Notes: generated from the sequence alone by a model not told the origin. A stretch of DNA of 64,000 nt from Acholoe squamosa (GCA_949317995.1 OX439040.1:72699972-72763971), one strand, 5' to 3'. Counted from the stretch's first letter, positions 37,001 through 43,267 are shown. Made by a program: numbers and translations.

Positions 37001-39510
37001 CGTCTAGCCATAACATTGATGACAGGATTACCATAAATCCCTGTGTGTGAGCCACACCCTGAGTTTTGTGGAAAGGTAAAAAGAATTTAAAATGGCATAA
37101 CCCGGTAACCTATTTTCTAATAAATGTATCTTCAAATTCAAAAAGGTACGAGGTCCTAGGATTCCCCATGACTTGCCTGTGATACTGGAGCAGCTGGGAA
37201 AATATTGCCTATGTGTCAGATCTAACCCCTATCCCCCACCCTCCCTCCACCCAGTCGGGTCTGGGTCACGGACACGCAGCGGCTTAAACATAGGAATTTA
37301 TGGTACCGTAATCTCCCACGTATAAGGCGCACATCGCAAATAAGACGCACCGTGAGTTGAAGAATATTGTCAAAAAAATTAAAAAAATGCACAACTTTGG
37401 TTCTACAGAATGGATTTTCAAAATTCAAAAAGCTATCTGTAGCTAGGGCCCCCCGCACCCCCTTGGAACCCCCTCTGTCATTTTTTTGAGTTAGGGGTAG
37501 TGTAACATATCAAAAGAAAGCTCTTGGTGTCTCCCGCGTGTAAGACACGCCTTATACGCGGGAGATTACGGTAGATAAGGTGAAATCTTCAGACATTTCC
37601 AGCATTTACTGATCATTGCTGCTGACTGTTGAGTCAGGTTCATATGAGGGTCACTTTAACACCTCTCCAAAGCTCCCTAACATTTACAGTGTACATGTAC
37701 AGCTGTGACTTTTAGGAGCCCTCTAATGTCTATAAGCCACAGTTGGTCTAACTTGTCTATAAGCCACAGTTGGTCTAACTTGTCTATAAGCCACAGTTGG
37801 TCTAACTTGTCTATAAGCCACAGTTGGTCTAACTTGTCTATAAGCCAGAGTTGGTCTAACTTGTCTATAAACCACAGCCTATACATAGGATCTTATGGTA
37901 CTGGGGGTATATGAGGATGGCGGATAGCAGCCCTTGTTGGGGGTATATGAGGATGGCGGATAGCAGCCCTTGTGTAAATTCCTTCATATAAGCCAAGCTG
38001 CAGGTTACACGAGAACCAGATGCTAATGCGGATTACAGGAGGTTCACAAAGTCAGGGTGCGGCTTATATGAGGGTATCTGACACTATGGAACATTACCTA
38101 CTGAACTGCCATTTTTCAAGACCTAGGTGTGTCTTACAGCTTATCCACATACTGAGGGTTCAGCTTATACACGAGAATTTACGGTACTTGGTTTCTTTAA
38201 TAAGGCATGGCTTTATAGACCCTGGCTGCGTCTCATAAGTTTTTAATTTTTCCGTTTATTTCTTATTGTCATTCATGCACCTTGGCTTGCTTCTTATATG
38301 CGTAGTATTATATTATGTTAAATCATAGATATCCATATTGTCATATCAAGGACTCTTATTCATGGTTTCCCATTTTTTACATAAATCAATCACTGTATTT
38401 ACTGGCCTTTAACCCTCAGCTACAGCTATGAACAAAAGAACCAGTGATGAATATATAATGATTACCCTCCCATAAACACAGACACGCATAAGCACACCCT
38501 AACTATCTTGATGCCTTATGATCTTAGGGAGTGGTCATTATTTATCAACAGGGGTGGGGGCCCGGGGGGGGCACTTCAATTTTTTTTTATACGGATGTGT
38601 GGCTGAACCCCCGACTACCCTTACCCTTGCTAGGGCACTTGTTCGCGGGTTTTTTCTTCCAAACCCTACCCTTGCTAGGGAACTTTGTACATAATAGTCT
38701 TAGATTTTGCTCAAAATATCTTAAAATGAACTTGTTTGGGTGAAAATTGTATTTTGTTCATGCTATTTTCATGAAAACTTGGAAAATATTCCTGAAAATT
38801 TCTAAAATTTCCAAGTGAATCGGGGTATTTAGCCGAAAGTTGACCCTTGCTAGGGACATTTTTCTCAAAAGTAGACCCTTGCTAGGGACATTTGTGGCTG
38901 AAACAGGAGGCTTGCTAGGGACTTTTCCTTGAAAAAGTACCCTTGCCAGCCGCACATATGTGTATACATTACATAGAGAGTGCCCCCCAGAGGGGGGGGG
39001 GTTTGAGGGGGGGTGTACAATTTTCAGACCCCTCCCGAGGGGGGGCTAAAGAAATTTTGACCCCTCTTGAGGGGGGCTAAAAATATTCGCCCTCTTTTTA
39101 GCAAAAAAGCCTGCGTGCTACTATAGATCAAATAGGGGCGCGAAAACTCTCCGCCCCTCCGGTGCGGGGGGGGCACAAAAAAATTTGCCTGCCGTCGAGG
39201 GGGGCGTAAAAAATTTCCATGCATCCGCGCAAAAACCCTCCACCCCCCCTGTTGATAAATAATGACCACTGCCTTAGTTAAAGAAAAGAAAGGGTAACAG
39301 TCACCAACAGGACATACATGCACTTGTGACTCCCCCCCCCCTTTATTTTTTTTCTTAGAAATGGCCATGAATAAAAAGCACTGATCATTTAGCACCTTTG
39401 ATAGCTACCTTTGATCTCTAGACTATACAGGGAACCTACCAGGACAGCACATAAAAACCTACCTTGCAGTGAGGCACTGGTGTGAGGTTGTCATCATTAG
39501 AAGTGGCCAT
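2097..39510 (-). CDS. ADA: Adenosine deaminase (ADA1-type), nine coding exons
   Basis: ADA deaminates adenosine and deoxyadenosine to inosine and deoxyinosine in the cytosol, using one zinc ion. The exons (high to low) are 39510-39463, 34580-34519, 34242-34120, 19797-19547, 17571-17447, 17053-16982, 16687-16518, 2779-2650 and 2222-2097. All junctions are GT-AG and phases join into one 368-residue frame (human ADA has 363). Zinc ligands His20 and His22 (HVHLDG), His215 and Glu218 (HAGE), His239 (GHGYH) and Asp297-Asp298 (NTDDP) are all present. Exon lengths of 62, 123, 72 and 130 nt match what I remember of human exons 2, 3, 7 and 10. Human exons 4+5 and 8+9 are fused here, and the last coding exon is single. 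Intron 3 (14.3 kb) and intron 7 (13.7 kb) are inflated by the two LTR elements. The untranslated ends were not resolved. Confidence 0.95.
2877..3253 (-). repeat. 3' LTR of element 1
   Basis: This is 377 bp and reads TGTAGAGG...CCTTACA on the minus strand. It carries a TATATAAA box (3105-3098) and an AATAAA signal (2979-2974), which gives the usual order of promoter then polyadenylation site. The CAGT target duplication is at 2873-2876. Confidence 0.93.
3254..4780 (-). other. 3' noncoding region and polypurine tract of element 1
   Basis: About 1.5 kb separates the stop of the third ORF from the 3' LTR. It is AT-rich and has no credible ORF. Immediately before the LTR, on the minus strand, lies a purine-rich run GGGGGAGTGG (3263-3254) that fits a polypurine tract. 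The part 4149-4780 is duplicated at 1-632. Confidence 0.8.
4781..7729 (-). CDS. Third ORF of element 1: unknown protein with C2H2-like zinc fingers and C-terminal coiled coil
   Basis: The first ATG is at 7729 (982 residues); the frame is open six codons further up to a GTG at 7747. Counting from that GTG, there is an acidic N-terminus and a globular part (about 110-290). A Ser/Thr-rich linker follows, with a Cys-rich stretch near 434-452. Two finger-like motifs come next: C518-x4-C523-x19-H543-x4-H548, and C557-x10-C568-x14-H583 with C587/H588. After these come basic and proline-rich linkers and a Glu/Ala-rich coiled coil (about 850-960). No signal peptide or membrane segment is seen, so it does not look like an envelope protein. 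I do not recognise the family. A nucleic-acid-binding accessory or structural role is an inference from the fingers and its place after integrase. Confidence 0.85.
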   Translation of the reverse strand: MAEESVAAAKLSGDPDKLTPSAEAFPEALSPVTQEESEMMDVEEPTDRSFEEKLASFSLNEPEKLLSPLPAEGSGATASAEPAATESETTQVDGQKDEWKPAVAEPFPASYDGRYLYVHPELQAQVTYADGTPVRMDPKVRIAIEGVMAPEQLTRMPPEWLRDWPWFQRGLMVDAGFRETVYAANRAFELGAYPKPDKSLWNVKATNINWVGCVWDTDGQTYPRPSAIRTPCRTTKEFREAAANFEQWDDGYYITEQELVDVQNNSLIGLDRAAALRTVIVRRMTAEQEAQEEAKRAAEAPAPPIPDLKLATRSSASATSATGSTTTPVEATTSSTSGTQEPEEDWKVSKNRRSAARKLKNLPDSARAEPKPSTSTTGSTAMEVESSDEESVHESSVEYDEKATPSTQTEAERWANAKSGFKTRIPTCFSDCAYGVKKDGSTLYACPDSINKNDESDDEDWMRLSEEDPNPSKAYRKMWLMLNHTEGYYTYTQRRKLRWALEKWYGDDQKSCPFSICQDASDVSIRTWSTPARFQRHLVEAHFHHHPVYICDPSYGKKGKKCTTKVQYNRRSDLARHQKKCHAEGLDGARKRIMELHQELMKEFDSLSEDAWSKIRPGDQVLCEVPKTKDSKLRAKIVLTPGKGKLDMHESLWQKCEESGKDAKRARERSRRDQNRGGNGNGQSTTKSKVRAEDRSRSPLARHPAEQAQGTPVFKKPEPAGYAGAVSKPGKVSSRNFPSLNQGPGPESQTLVVGKDGRLMPKKTTASAAAGSASAPAAPPVTFTQEQLNMYLQMGLKQNVPPAFCVPTTGVSGSPKPGSGPQAASTPPKAVAAPEKPKDAITIKTGNAEVWFEKSRQGEADVQKAIYTHWEKSVREKAIEFHQGLLNETLLCMKQVGDAEKQRLETLIRDDVKAQEEAAAAAQEKAAMDVHVLEKRVKEEITRNTNLNTKFMRVFGVDLDEWDGTPESALALLKKKHAKKSV
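7730..8238 (-). other. Pol-ORF3 spacer of element 1
   Basis: About 510 bp lie between the pol stop and the ATG of the third ORF. There is no long frame. The spacing means ORF3 cannot be made by simple overlap with pol, so a spliced or internally initiated RNA is likely. No convincing splice acceptor could be chosen by eye. Confidence 0.5.
8239..12324 (-). CDS. pol: Pol polyprotein of element 1 (PR-RT-RNase H-integrase)
   Basis: This is 1,361 codons counted from the GTG at 12324; the frame is open further up to about 12476, overlapping the end of gag. Aspartic protease: VDTGAS at 95-100. Reverse transcriptase: catalytic YLDD at 516-519. RNase H: DTDAS at 668-672. Integrase: an HHCC zinc domain at about 911-951 and the catalytic triad D980-x59-D1040-x35-E1076, followed by a GPF motif (W1213-D-G-P-F). 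The C-terminal tail is basic and carries an AT-hook-like RGRGRPKK (1282-1289). The domain order with integrase last is that of the Ty3/gypsy (Metaviridae) group. The frame has no stop or obvious loss of a catalytic residue. Confidence 0.95.
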   Translation of the reverse strand: MVVDTRKVREADITGAMGAQGKPNISNEAGGYALAKVCGAHLPPGHPCLEFLKGCGLTPGVKNDVPIVTDMPSVLNGRRWYVCLTVNGRSAEFLVDTGASHSCISRGFYDLIPDEHDTLKSGGSAQTADGSTLQTYGRTCVRLQLDGIHDYVMSATVADIADEGILGLDFASLYGAVLEPQTGVLSVRYPYPVKVRCALRQVSSMASVAHTVRIPPGVACDVLVRSDPAMRNKPAVIEPDVVTLSGIGLNSVDTIVANASWSVVPVSNTGNTTIYLKKGQVFGNVTLSETVTDSKLSLRKVTGDDEISEDLLKLYEETSLEDPEHRKEFYDMLCQYHTAFAKPGEKLGTTNKVLHKIDTGDAEPFKIPYRRLPLAKKRVAEDEINKMLEQDVIVPSNSPWSSPVCMVTKKDGTIRFCIDYRKLNGITKKNSYPLPRIDETIDSLGGNSWFCTLDLQSGYWQVGMNPPDMEKTAFSSHIGLFQYNVMPFGLCNAPATFEAMMETILSDLLWKRCLVYLDDVIVFGKTFEECSNNLKMVLERIISNGLKLKPKKCHMFRKSINYLGRIISDEGIKADPEKIESVTNWNRPKTPKEVRSFLGFCSYYREFIPNYSRVSYPLQAIANWTPGSTKEKFPWTHEQETAFQKLKDLFTSTPVLQYPNETDHFILDTDASNDSIGAALSQVQNGREVPIAFASNTLSKTQRNYCTTKRELLAVVVYTKKFKHFLWGTNFTLRTDHSSLKWLLNFRDAEGMLGRWLAHLSEYGLEHQQIQHRPGVKHLNADALSRIPIRKCDNPDCTDCGAHKAVLAGIRRPFVPLVASILDWSMDHIRHFQEADSITAQLLQLVPKGIRPVRPEVSLENREMRRFLAQWTELEVRKGVLYRWKPCNNGDRIMQVVIPHAMRHDIMYFCHGHRTSGHFGRKRSLARLSKKYYWPGMTRDLQRWVTTCPDCCKNKPGPGMGKLPLSQELFGVRFARIGVDIISGFNTTANDNTCMMVVCDYYTKYTKVFPLPDHKAITCAEAFVKGWVLSFGVPLMLHSDQGREFESNLWQGMCEYLAICKTRTNPYRPQSDGLVERFNRTLIQVLKSLVNEHMDDWDEQCHFVTHAYNSTVHSSTNCSPNLLVFGEDLIMPADLVFGVVGMDPELPCHVVFVECLRDRFRKAYESVRIDLEKSAKWQKVGYDTDLKHRKFQSGDRVLRLHEPLRHIKLASNWDGPFTITQIISDCTVIIKSDLGRLYKSNVARLRRWSGRETSTEMYGEGSGKILNQNRIIDQVENTTVKRGRGRPKKCSESVTPTPTPIKRGGVKKVSAGEDKKKRKGVSKAKKHLEKALQTVRSDKELSEKGRYVRRRPRIAQRTAVT
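12435..15218 (-). CDS. gag: Gag protein of element 1
   Basis: The frame is open from the primer site onward but the first ATG is at 15218; translation from an upstream GTG (15332) cannot be excluded. Counting from 15332, the protein has a long coiled coil (about 160-320), a Gly/Asn/Pro-rich low-complexity middle (about 400-560) and a capsid-like helical region (about 610-780). A single CCHC zinc knuckle lies at 931-944 (C-x2-C-x4-H-x4-C). It ends 13 bases after the point where the pol frame, in the -1 phase, is well open. Confidence 0.9.
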   Translation of the reverse strand: MLQAHSDSQDAESASWRDPGPHYNDSEENLPDSVRREQSIQRHSNLIGQQSIVDELCDSMFEVGGSTNPEHPAPMRKRVTFGELPYRLPRPELPILDYSAIDGDLTYAVPEGEELKRPDVLLLNETYVTLNENLNTLVKAKDEVFHEKLQMEEDLTGMRKEFEARRSEYMKELENEELKLQSMRESFNKEYDNRHIRIQTYIDTNDQLNLDKTKFESEIRHYQDELDKLKLQCSKQAEDNETIRVGIIAYNKQLEEDRQKLTNELQELQATAITLDKYVEAAQLTIGNIDPAVVSTMLGKTSKDATPIRYSPFVDDGADKNVVSGIYKKPDNAAVNGTASKPVIPMLDTIGPAPPIPDLSHKIKATHDGATGNNNNSPVAQPRAPGPMRHMLTPPSYFPQPGHSTPAVPRLPNPTPGSGNGPTDGRFPRPNPPQNSINGGTYQPRTSSYGYRNNCNPSGSGNYQNGNSYNQGWNQTDSYPRYASSGNTGHNSGCPGGSSGGYNNNGPPGGNPPGGPGESGFGGSGSGGDGRKPNRRTSMPAGMQTIFDRSQCIQNLGIDCYRKGADGMEVMNWSMREADRLRGCNNPARRQAWIPPPYDSNDPWKDRYQAFVDEVNCSGWTKEEALPYLICWLNKGGKVALNQWRAAYGIYGTYDQLVECAAYLFGSIVREDPWVSFKKRTQKPKESHKVFGLELQDLLSKARPNWAHDDDCYLQELFIQFYSGLRDPDHKQVVWDSWKDDTSFSDLFIAIDGHDMKKRLVGLGPNPIRAAPFQYGGTPAPVYDTSQLAPVESNEVDEKDEYVSDENGDYIGSVHVAGKYYRQKRYRKVHSRGRGGSVAGKTASGSTQPGSVASTANPTVAATVAPTNMMETLLAGLTEALKRPRVDKSQRRCFRCQKLGHYAPECMAEKPVPRRQESVSGVSTEEN
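12438..12444 (-). promoter_or_regulatory. Candidate -1 frameshift site between gag and pol
   Basis: Gag ends GAG GAA AAC TAA. The pol frame is the -1 frame and is open from about 12476 across the gag stop with no ATG of its own. The heptamer GGAAAAC just before the stop could allow slippage of the last codon, although it is not a perfect X-XXY-YYZ site. I did not test for a downstream pseudoknot. Confidence 0.4.
15345..15356 (-). other. Primer binding site of element 1, tRNA-His type
   Basis: One base after the 5' LTR the minus strand reads TGGTGCCGTGAC. This is complementary to the 3' end of animal tRNA-His, GTCACGGCACCA. Confidence 0.85.
15358..15734 (-). repeat. 5' LTR of element 1
   Basis: This matches the 3' LTR over all 377 bp as far as I can see by eye. 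The TATA box is at 15586-15579 and AATAAA at 15460-15455. It lies in the sense direction of ADA transcription. The CAGT duplication follows at 15735-15738. Confidence 0.93.
16019..16082. repeat. Near-perfect hairpin in ADA intron 7
   Basis: Arms GCAAATGTCCA and TGGACATTTGC (11 bp) and, inside them, CCATGGAACATTTT and AAAATGTTCCATGG (14 bp) are separated by a 3 x 3 internal loop (TTC/TCG) and a very short terminal loop. It may be the core of a MITE. A small-RNA precursor is possible, but the loop is short for one. Confidence 0.6.
16258..16424. repeat. Two adjacent imperfect hairpins, MITE-like
   Basis: The first hairpin (about 16258-16330) pairs CATCATGATGC and GAAGTGC with GCACTTC and GCATCATGA. 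The second (about 16368-16424) pairs GATGCATGAATG with GCATTCATGCATC around TGGCAAGTTACTTGCCA. There is no ORF. They probably represent a folded-back MITE within the ADA intron. Confidence 0.5.
17857..18926. mobile_element. Nested inverted-repeat element (family B), 1.07 kb
   Basis: The ends are GTAGGCACTTACCTA and its reverse complement TAGGTAAGTGCCTAC. The flanking octamers CCAATGAG and ATAATGAG agree at six of eight positions, which could be a worn 8-bp duplication. A second, partial copy in the opposite orientation lies at 61290-61800. There is no ORF. Confidence 0.6.
18587..18650 (+). mobile_element. 5'-truncated SINE-like insertion with 12-bp target duplication
   Basis: This 64-bp piece ends in (ACTC)n and is flanked by CCATACATGAAA on both sides (18575-18586 and 18651-18662). 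The related family B copy near 61.47 kb has one CCATACATGAAA and no insert, so filled and empty sites are both visible in this window. Confidence 0.85.
19903..20135. repeat. 233-bp MITE in ADA intron 3
   Basis: The ends begin GCCTTAGTGCA and remain similar for about 33 bp in inverted orientation (GGTTGTAACTG shared). There is no ORF and no clear target duplication. Confidence 0.6.
20450..21087. repeat. Pogo/Tigger-like MITE with an internal minisatellite
   Basis: The left end is CAGTGAAATTCC followed by TTACAACGAA-type sequence; the right end is the matching inverted repeat ending GGAATTTTACTA. TA flanks both ends. TTATAACGAA-rich ends with TA targets are typical of pogo-like Tc1/mariner elements. 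A second copy lies at 49782-50698. The interior holds an approximately 83-bp tandem array. Confidence 0.6.
20646..21006 (+). repeat. 83-84-bp minisatellite, about 4.3 units
   Basis: Units begin GGATGTGTGATGGGGCTTCT at 20646, 20729, 20812, 20896 and 20980. They are GC-rich and nearly identical. The array keeps several short frames open by chance; these are not genes. Confidence 0.9.
21088..21146. repeat. (TA)n microsatellite, left of element 2
   Basis: This is an uninterrupted AT dinucleotide run. The same kind of run continues at 34030-34082 on the other side of the LTR element, so the element landed inside a TA repeat. Confidence 0.95.
21147..21418 (+). repeat. 5' LTR of element 2 (77-bp internal deletion)
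   Basis: This is 272 bp, TGTAGCGG...CGCTACA. Compared with the 3' LTR it lacks the segment equivalent to 33721-33797, which is bounded by 9-bp direct repeats CCGCGGGAC. The missing segment holds a TATATAAGG box; another TATATAA (near 21284) remains. Confidence 0.92.
21420..21436 (+). other. Primer binding site of element 2, tRNA-Leu type
   Basis: TGGTGACAGCGGTGGGA follows the LTR after one base. It is complementary to the CCCACCGCTG-type 3' end of animal tRNA-Leu with one difference from the version I remember. Confidence 0.65.
21489..23694 (+). pseudogene. gag: Gag of element 2, split by a repeat-driven frame change
   Basis: A good ATG at 21489 opens a frame that runs through an array of 18-bp units rich in GTCCCGCA (about 21616-21720) and then ends at 21767. 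The body of gag is in another frame, open from about 21577 to 23694, with no ATG before the array. A shortened 10-bp unit (GTCCCGCAAG) near 21701-21720 changes the phase. The body (about 650 residues) has a proline-rich N-terminal half. A retrotransposon gag-type capsid region follows (22870-23360), then a CCHC knuckle (CFHCAKEGHMRIDC, about 23578-23619). Confidence 0.8.
23695..28779 (+). pseudogene. pol: Pol of element 2 (PR-RT-RNase H-integrase) with frameshifts and stops, extended by a zinc-finger SR-rich region
   Basis: Protease DTGA lies at about 23850. The frame breaks near 23960. The reverse transcriptase begins in the next frame, which breaks again near 25000, consistent with one lost base. 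YLDD is at 25111-25122. TAG at 25393-25395 and TGA at 26326-26328 interrupt the RNase H-integrase frame, which otherwise continues. The integrase shows LHSDQG and KSDGLVE motifs. Beyond it the frame continues about 500 residues. This tail has Arg/Ser-rich blocks and two C2H2 fingers: CDICGVDF...H-x4-H at about 28102-28167, and CPFRTKGC...H-x4-H just after. It stops at TAG 28777-28779, after which the same frame is open again to 28900. Confidence 0.88.
28901..31071. mobile_element. 2,171-bp inverted-repeat insertion in element 2 with internal satellite repeats
   Basis: The first 32 bases (28901-28932) and the last 32 (31040-31071) are exact reverse complements. Taking out 28901-31071 leaves the surrounding frame continuous, with at most a 2-bp GG duplication. 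The interior is AT-rich with no ORF. It contains a degenerate tandem array of about 190-bp units (about 29578-30350). The motif GTGGTCAAAGAGCCAC recurs about fifteen times with variants. The superfamily is unknown. Confidence 0.8.
31072..32681 (+). pseudogene. Continuation of element 2's post-integrase ORF (Pro/Thr/Ser-rich)
   Basis: This is open to TGA at 32679-32681 and is phase-compatible with the frame left of the insertion. It is low in complexity: Pro, Thr, Ser, Ala and Glu dominate, and no motif, signal peptide or membrane segment is seen. Translation as part of a pol-ORF3 fusion or as a separate protein cannot be decided, because TAG at 28777 and the insertion both interrupt it. Confidence 0.6.
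32682..33680 (+). other. 3' noncoding region of element 2
   Basis: This is about 1 kb with no credible ORF, GC-rich on the left. It ends in the purine tract AAGGAGGGAAGAG directly before the 3' LTR. Confidence 0.75.
33681..34029 (+). repeat. 3' LTR of element 2 (full length)
   Basis: This is 349 bp, TGTAGCGG...CGCTACA, with TATATAAGG at 33779-33787 and a second TATATAA about 110 bp further on. The (TA)n run resumes at 34030. Confidence 0.93.
34030..34082. repeat. (TA)n microsatellite, right of element 2
   Basis: This is a pure TA run adjoining the 3' LTR, the right-hand part of the repeat into which element 2 inserted. Confidence 0.95.
34680..35180 (+). repeat. Pyrimidine-rich degenerate minisatellite
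   Basis: About 500 bp of loosely repeated CCCATCCCTCCCCTGC-like units lie in ADA intron 1. The long open frames here (Pro-Leu-Pro-Ile repeats) arise from the composition and are not genes. Confidence 0.85.
35181..36668. other. ADA intron 1, no gene seen
   Basis: Low-complexity and unique sequence. No exon with credible splice sites and no recognisable RNA gene was found. Confidence 0.5.
36669..36854 (-). mobile_element. SINE-like retroposon, full-length copy
   Basis: This is 186 bp ending (minus strand) in (ACTC)n and flanked by TGGTCAGGAAGGA on both sides (36656-36668 and 36855-36867). Related copies lie at 47361-47536 and 52216-52414, with a truncated one at 18587-18650. No clear tRNA A and B boxes are seen. 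Confidence 0.85.
37304..37573. repeat. TA-flanked MITE with CCGTAATCTCCC ends
   Basis: TACCGTAATCTCCC on the left is matched by GGGAGATTACGGTA on the right, and the ends continue into GTATAAGGCG / CGCCTTATAC. The outer TA could be the target duplication. A related copy lies at 46100-46389. Confidence 0.7.
37727..37877 (+). repeat. 27-bp minisatellite, about 5.6 units
   Basis: Units begin TGTCTATAAGCCACAG at 37727 and repeat every 27 bp. Each unit translates to nine residues in an open frame by chance. Confidence 0.95.
37902..37973 (+). repeat. 36-bp tandem duplication
   Basis: Two adjacent copies begin TGGGGGTATATGAGGATGGC at 37902 and 37938. Confidence 0.9.
38527..39273. mobile_element. 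PIF/Harbinger-like MITE, 747 bp, with a nested second element
   Basis: The inverted ends begin GGGAGTGGTCATTATTTATC (left) and GGCAGTGGTCATTATTTATC (right, inverted). TTA duplications lie at 38524-38526 and 39274-39276. A shorter relative lies at 45033-45251 with TAA duplications. A separate GGGGGGCACT-ended element (38565-38991) sits inside. Confidence 0.7.
38565..38991 (+). repeat. GGGGGGCACT-ended repeat (family C), copy 1
   Basis: The interior repeats CCTTGCTAGGGACATTT-like motifs several times. A copy in the opposite orientation lies at 42700-43125. There is no ORF. Confidence 0.6.
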
Positions 39511-40138
39511 GGTCCGACAGTGGTTTCCTGCCTGTTGTAGTTGTTGTCTATAAGTATGAGTATGTCTCCCTGGTCCTACTGCACCCCTTGCTGCCTGGGA
39601 TATGACTGCACAGCCCCTGTACAGTCCTAACTTAAGCATGCCCGGCAGAGGCTGTATATTTAGCAGCAGGCCCTGATATCTAGACCAGAAAAACACCAAC
39701 AACACAAACTCAGCGCCGCCTGTCTCTCCAACTGTGTCAGCTGTTAGTGTTACTCCATCGGGGGGGGGGGGGGGGGGAATGACGGCTCAGCACTGCCCTC
39801 TGTAGGATGATCAGGGAGGGAAAGACAACCGAAAGATAAGGTCTTAGTGATGCAAAGCATTAACCCTCTAAGTGCTGCATTGTAATCTATATTAAAGGTA
39901 GGGCCACTAAAAAAAATACTGGTTTCTCATCACCGCGCGCATCTAAAAAGTGTGTTGTTTTTTTTTTGTTTGTTTTTTTTACCAGATTTTTAGTCAGAAA
40001 CAATGTATATTGTACTCTAATTAGAATTTATGCCACCCTCAATATAGCCAAGCCCCTATCTACCACAAAGCCAGCTCCATGTAATTAAGTATAACACATG
40101 GGTTAGTAATGACCTCTTTTTTGCTGTCAATAAAAATA

Positions 40139-40228
<90 letters not shown>

Positions 40229-40255
40229 CATCATTATTTTTATCATTATTATTAT
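40139..40255. repeat. (ATT)n microsatellite
   Basis: This is a nearly pure ATT trinucleotide run of about 115 bp. It gives a spurious poly-Asn frame on the minus strand. Confidence 0.95.
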
Positions 40256-42699
40256 ACAGTCTAAGCCCAATCCAATGTCTAGACACACCTCATCACCTAT
40301 AAATGCTGGGTGTAACCATTACCATTTGAAGGATTAATACCCATTCACAGATTAGCTCCCTTTATTGATAAAACACTAATATCTACACAAAGCCCACCTG
40401 GTGGACATAGGGGTATCACTCCCTGCTATCTCACCAGGTGGCCTCCCATCAGGGTAACCACTTCCTGCCCCTACCAGCCAATAACATAGCCTGTATTATG
40501 TCAACCAATTAATGCCATGTTCTAATTATCCAAGCATAGAAGGGGACACATGTCTACCACCACTGGACCCATGTAACAGCAGATATACTCAGGGCCAGTG
40601 GTCAGGTAGCTCTAGGAGGTCCTCCATACTTGTACATCATATTACATTTATGGAATTCTCGGGAGCAGAACCCTGGTTGTTAGGGACCTGGCAAAGGGTC
40701 AAATTATATAGACACTGTACTAGAAAAAGTAGCCTTTTTGCTGTTTACTTTTCAAATATTGGGATTAGAAAATAATGCATCAAGTATGTCATGCAAATTT
40801 TGGATATCTTTCTGATTTTGGAATGCATTTTGCTGTATGATGCCTAGATCTTTTCTGATAAGGGTTTTGACACCTTTTTCTAGTACATTTCCTATTTAAT
40901 TTAACCCTCCATGAGGATTGTTATCAGTAGGAAGATAAGCCTGATGAGGGCCGCGCTGGTTGCTATAAAGTCACTGCTGCTCCCTAGAATAAATACCATT
41001 TTTCTTCAATCTCCAACTCCTGGTTGATACTTCTCATTATTTAGTAGTACATCAAAGTACTACAAAATCATGCTGTCTACCTTACGAACTTCCAAACCAT
41101 ATTTAATAGGGGAACAATAGGTTAGTAATATAAAGGATAAAGGCGAAATGACTACTCAATAATAAGCCAAGCCTTCAGCTAATTTTCAAACACACCTTTA
41201 TTACCTGCTTCTGGTAAAAAGAAGATCCACGTACTTGTGGTGTATAACTTACTAGACATCAATCATGTCAGAAATCACTCCCATTCATGCATCACTTTGT
41301 CTTCAGATTAGATTTATTACTGATATGTCATTTGCATTTTCTTTGCCTAAATAATGACTAAACTAATTACAATGGACTTTAAAATGAAATTTAAACATGG
41401 AAATTATAATGAATAACAATTCGGAAGCTAAGAAATGCAATTCAAATAAAATCAATTGGACACTTGCACCATGCGAAAACCAATTACAATGTGGACCCGG
41501 GTATGATTATCACTACATAATGTAATACATACATAAACTTGATTTAAATCAAGTATATATCAAATGGACAATTTTAACAATTTAATAGCATATACATGTC
41601 TAATTTTAACAAATGAGATCACAGTATTCATTCAATACCCTGACGTCTATAGCAGTGGATATCACTAAGATGTAACAGGAACAAACATTAAATTTTGTAG
41701 CTCTCAAACCATTGTAATAGTTAAATGAGTAATATTCATAGCGAGAAAACTACATCAATTGATGGATGAATGTGTTGGGGCTGTGTACAAATGACGTCAT
41801 GCAGGAGGGGGGGGGGGGAGGGGGGGTCCCACTTCCCATGACCAAGCATGACAAGGGGGGAGGGGGGTCATGGGCTGCATGACATCATTTCATCAAGAAA
41901 TCACAATTTGCTTTGGTTTTGGCAAGAAAAGAAAAATTGTAAAGGTAGGGAAATATAATACCTATAGGCCCTACATGTATACCTTCCTCAGACATCTCAC
42001 TCAATGAGTGTCACTGCCATCAATGTCAGTGTAAAGTCAAGTTGATGTCCAGGCCAGGGTGCACTACTCTTACCCCTAATCCAGGCCCCATACCAATTTA
42101 ACCCTTTTTGAAAAGGACCACTGCTGCCCTTGGGCAGCAGCTAAAATACCACTGAATCTCCGCTGCTGCCTCAGGGCAGCATCGATAGGTATCCATGGCT
42201 TTTTTTGCTGAAAAGGTATGAATTTTCTTTTACCCCTCCCCCTCCCACTCCTTGAGGTATCAAAATTATTTTGCTCCTCTCCCAATCCACCCCCTCCCGT
42301 TGTTGAGGAGTAATCCCTTGGAGCTCTCCACCACCCTGTTGCTATTTTCATTGAGGAGATGCTTGGGGAGATGTAAAAGGGACTTCCCCCCTTAGTTTAC
42401 TCTCCACATCTTTGTCTGAATGGAACTCTATGGGACTCACCTTATTTGCAGGTACTACAGTAAAATCCTGAGGTGACTCAATTGCTTTGTAATATCATAA
42501 ATTGGAAGTATGATTGCAATTGATGGTCTTCTGAGAATTTGTGATACTTTCTGAGATCTTGTATTGGACTATTGACCTAGACAGTTTTTAGGACCTTTTG
42601 TGACAGAAAATACTTGTATACATATGATCACTACCATAGTACTCTGTGTATTAGGCATGGATATAGTGCATCCTGCATATAAGGACCCATAAGCCCGGG

Positions 42700-43125
42700 G
42701 GGCACTCTCTTTGTAATGTATACACATATGTGCGGCTGGCAAGGGAAATTTTTCTGGGTAAAGTCGCTAGCAAGCCTCCTGTTTCGGCCACAAATGTCCC
42801 TAGTAAGGGTCTACTTTTGAGCAAAATGTCCCTAGCAAGGGTTAACCTTCAGCAAAATACCCTGATTCACGTTTAAAATTCAGAAATGTTCATGTATATT
42901 TTCTCAGTTCTCATGAAAATATCATGAACAAAATTCAAATTTTTTCCAAACAAGGTCGATATAAGATATTTTGAGCAAAATCTAAGATTGTCATGCCAAA
43001 AGTTCCCTAGCAAGAGTAGAGTTTTGACGAAAAACCCTGTGAACGAGTGCAATAGCAAGGGTAAATGTAGTTCGGGGTTCAGCCACACATCCGTATCAAA
43101 AACAATTGAAGTGCCACCCCCTCCC
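42700..43125 (-). repeat. Family C repeat, copy 2
   Basis: Reverse-oriented relative of 38565-38991. It shares the CACATATGTGCGGCTGGCAAG end and the internal CCCTAGCAAGG motifs. Confidence 0.65.
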
Positions 43126-43267
43126 CTGGCCCATAAGCTGACAGTGTTTGGCATGTTTCTCTGTTCATTTGTTGATCAGTGCTAGTTCATCTCATCTTTA
43201 ATTGCCAATTCACCCCCATTATATATGTCCCTTTGAACCATTTCAATTAATTTTGTTTTTTGGCTAT

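Noticed and set aside
37677..37914. Repeated nine-residue ORFs on both strands
   Set aside because: Chance translation of the 27-bp minisatellite, whose unit length is a multiple of three.
40056..40286. Poly-Asn ORF on the minus strand
   Set aside because: Direct product of the (ATT)n microsatellite.
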